Below, in pieces: positions 48,977 to 50,327 of a stretch of DNA of 50,327 nucleotides (position 1 is the stretch's first letter; every line of letters starts with the position of its first letter). Below the pieces are notes generated by a model. It worked only from the letters and a program-made list of their open reading frames with translations. It did no database searches and had not been told where the DNA came from. This DNA comes from M55B177 sp034722275. GTDB taxonomy: Bacteria > Chloroflexota > Dehalococcoidia > GIF9 > AB-539-J10. Made by a program: the position numbers and the translations under genes. Location: contig JAYENW010000004.1 in assembly GCA_034722275.1 (NCBI GenBank), positions 1 through 50,327 on the forward strand. Direction: 5' to 3'.

Positions 48977-50327
48977 GGTAATGTCCCAATTCTCCTGTAA
49001 AAACTCCTGGCCTGGATACCTCCAGTGTTAAGTATTCTACACCGCCACCAATTCTTTCTCAATCCTCTGGCTCTGTTCCCCAAAGGCCTCTTGCCTCAAT
49101 AGCTCCAGCTCCCACCAGATGTCCAGGGTCATCCTCACACCCTTCCAGCTTCGAGAGGCGGTTATCAGAGTGGCATAGAGTAATTTCAGAGCAGAGCTCT
49201 CGGCAGGGAAACGGGGAATCACTTTGATCCTGCGCCTGCCTTCTTCGAATGTCCGCTCCAGAAGATTACTGGTTCGAATCGCTTTCCAGTGAGCCTGTGG
49301 GAATTTCAGGTAAGTGAGGCACTCCTCTAAATCCTCTTCCAAGCATTCCATGGCTGAGGGGTAGCGATCCCTGAAGCGGGCGATAAGCTCATGGCCCAAT
49401 CTCAGACCTTCCTCATAGTTAGAGGCATAGTATACCTGCTTTATCAGTGACTTTATCTCTTTCTCAATCTTCTTAGGCAGCTTGCACAGAATATTACGCA
49501 TCTTATGAGCTAGGCAGGGCTGTTTGAAAGCATGAGGGAATACCTCCCTAACCGCCTTCTTTAAGCCCTTATGTTTGTCAGAAGTTACCAGCAGAGGCTC
49601 CTTGAGCCCTCTGGCTGTCATATCATGAAGAAAACAGAGCCAGGAATCGTAGGACTCCCTGCTACCAAGAGCCAGGTGCAAGAGCACCTTCTTGCCATCC
49701 TCTAAGATGCCATAGGCACAGAGTACTCCTTCCTTCTCACGTGTCCCCTGACGTAACGGAAGATAGACAGCATCCAGGAAGAGGTAGAGTATCCTGAGCT
49801 CTGATAGGTCCCTCTTCCTCCATGTATCAAAGTCCTGCTGAAGGCAGCGAGTAATCCTGCTCACACCGCTCCTGGAGAGTATTCTCTCTCCAAAGGTCTG
49901 GATGAACGTGTTCTCTACATCCCTGGTAGATAGTCCCCTAACATACATCTCGGTTACCATCTTCCCCAGGATATCGGAGCCTTCCCGGAACATCCGGGCC
50001 AGTTGTGAGTGATAAGGTTCTTCTGTGGCTCTTAGTTGCGGCAAGTCTATTTCTAATATACCGTCAGATGTCTTTACCTTTCCTGGCTCATAACCGTTGC
50101 GCCAGCCATTCTTTCGGCGGGAACCCCGATGGTAATGAGCTCTGCCTAAGTAATCCTCTACTTCTTGCTCCACAGCTACCTGAAGCATATATCTCGCTCC
50201 TAAACTGACAAATTTATCTAGCGGATGTCCCTCTGCCTCACACCCAGAAAGCACCTCCTCAACCTCTTGTCTCATCCTCCTTGATGGTGGTATTCTTTTC
50301 ATGGCGTAAGCCCTCCTTTTTGGGTTC
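48977..50327 (-). mobile_element. IS256-family insertion sequence (right end outside the window)
   Basis: The element contains the transposase gene at 49037-50302. The left end is probably near 48977, where GGTAATGTCCCAATTCTCCT begins, which resembles IS256-family terminal repeats (inference from memory of the family). The right end lies at or beyond the window edge, so the matching inverted repeat and target duplication cannot be checked here. Confidence 0.6.
49037..50302 (-). CDS. IS256 (mutator) family transposase
   Basis: DDE transposase, 421 residues and apparently intact. RRKNGWRNGYEPG and TSDGILEIDLPQLR mark the N-terminal domain; MYVRGLSTRDVENTF is a family feature. Catalytic residues appear as the Asp in FLDAVYLPLR, the Asp in VTSDKHKGLKKA (the family usually has DGHKGL) and the Glu in LERTFEEGRRRIKVI. 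It ends 60 bases inside the inferred left end. There is no sign of frameshift, so the copy may be active or recent. Confidence 0.93.
   Translation of the reverse strand: MKRIPPSRRMRQEVEEVLSGCEAEGHPLDKFVSLGARYMLQVAVEQEVEDYLGRAHYHRGSRRKNGWRNGYEPGKVKTSDGILEIDLPQLRATEEPYHSQLARMFREGSDILGKMVTEMYVRGLSTRDVENTFIQTFGERILSRSGVSRITRCLQQDFDTWRKRDLSELRILYLFLDAVYLPLRQGTREKEGVLCAYGILEDGKKVLLHLALGSRESYDSWLCFLHDMTARGLKEPLLVTSDKHKGLKKAVREVFPHAFKQPCLAHKMRNILCKLPKKIEKEIKSLIKQVYYASNYEEGLRLGHELIARFRDRYPSAMECLEEDLEECLTYLKFPQAHWKAIRTSNLLERTFEEGRRRIKVIPRFPAESSALKLLYATLITASRSWKGVRMTLDIWWELELLRQEAFGEQSQRIEKELVAV

Overview
The window looks like chromosomal DNA of a bacterium related to the Dehalococcoidia (phylum Chloroflexota). 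This placement is inference from gene content and order; no database was searched. The signs are: an actinobacterial/archaeal-type inositol-1-phosphate synthase followed by a CDP-alcohol phosphatidyltransferase directly after nusA-ylxR-infB-rbfA; rpsO-pnp-dapB-asd-dapA in one operon; a cmk-plsC-ispH block; archaeal-flavoured genes (rtcA, DUF763, a PMT-type glycosyltransferase); many GTG/TTG starts; and a balanced base composition.

Layout. 1-3000: a tRNA-Ser(UGA) and, on the minus strand, malic enzyme followed by the two subunits of an Fe-S fumarase. 3100-5700: cmk-plsC-ispH (CMP, phospholipid and isoprenoid steps), converging on a HIT-family gene. 5700-12900: nusA-ylxR-infB-rbfA behind a promoter and a terminator-like leader hairpin, then ino1, a probable inositol-phospholipid synthase and purA. 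12900-18200 (minus): rpsO-pnp-dapB-asd-dapA. 18260-22650: purF-purM-purH from a promoter back-to-back with that of rpsO, plus a small Cys-rich unknown. 22700-27000: an acyl-CoA ligase, a fused nicotinamidase/nicotinate phosphoribosyltransferase, and a convergent Sir2 deacetylase. 27000-33900 is the accessory-like part: hicBA flanked by two copies of the 3' end of rtcA, rtcA itself, a decayed reading frame, a lone HsdR-N-type nuclease, a CsaA-like protein, DUF763 and a two-lobed Cas4/RecB-like nuclease. 33900-37150: cvpA and a five-gene minus-strand operon (NfeD-like, DnaJ, small wH-like protein, TatD, thioredoxin). 37200-43500: birA with a probable BirA operator over its own start, an SSS transporter, tyrA-aroA-gmk and a lipoprotein. 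43500-47900: a DHA2 exporter, a polyprenyl-phosphate sugar synthase fused to GtrA, a PMT-family mannosyltransferase and an SRPBCC protein. 48000 to the end: a second hicBA pair, a decayed tRNA-like sequence and an IS256-family element that runs off the window.

How the genes work together. Most of the window is core biosynthesis (purines, lysine/DAP, tyrosine/aromatics, isoprenoids, phospholipids) and information processing. The most interesting parts are (i) the one-polypeptide NAD salvage enzyme beside a Sir2 enzyme that releases nicotinamide, (ii) the duplicated rtcA tail around a toxin-antitoxin pair, (iii) the DUF763 plus tandem Cas4-like pair as a candidate DNA-processing module, and (iv) a predicted autoregulatory BirA site. 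Several genes appear to have leaderless or non-canonical starts.
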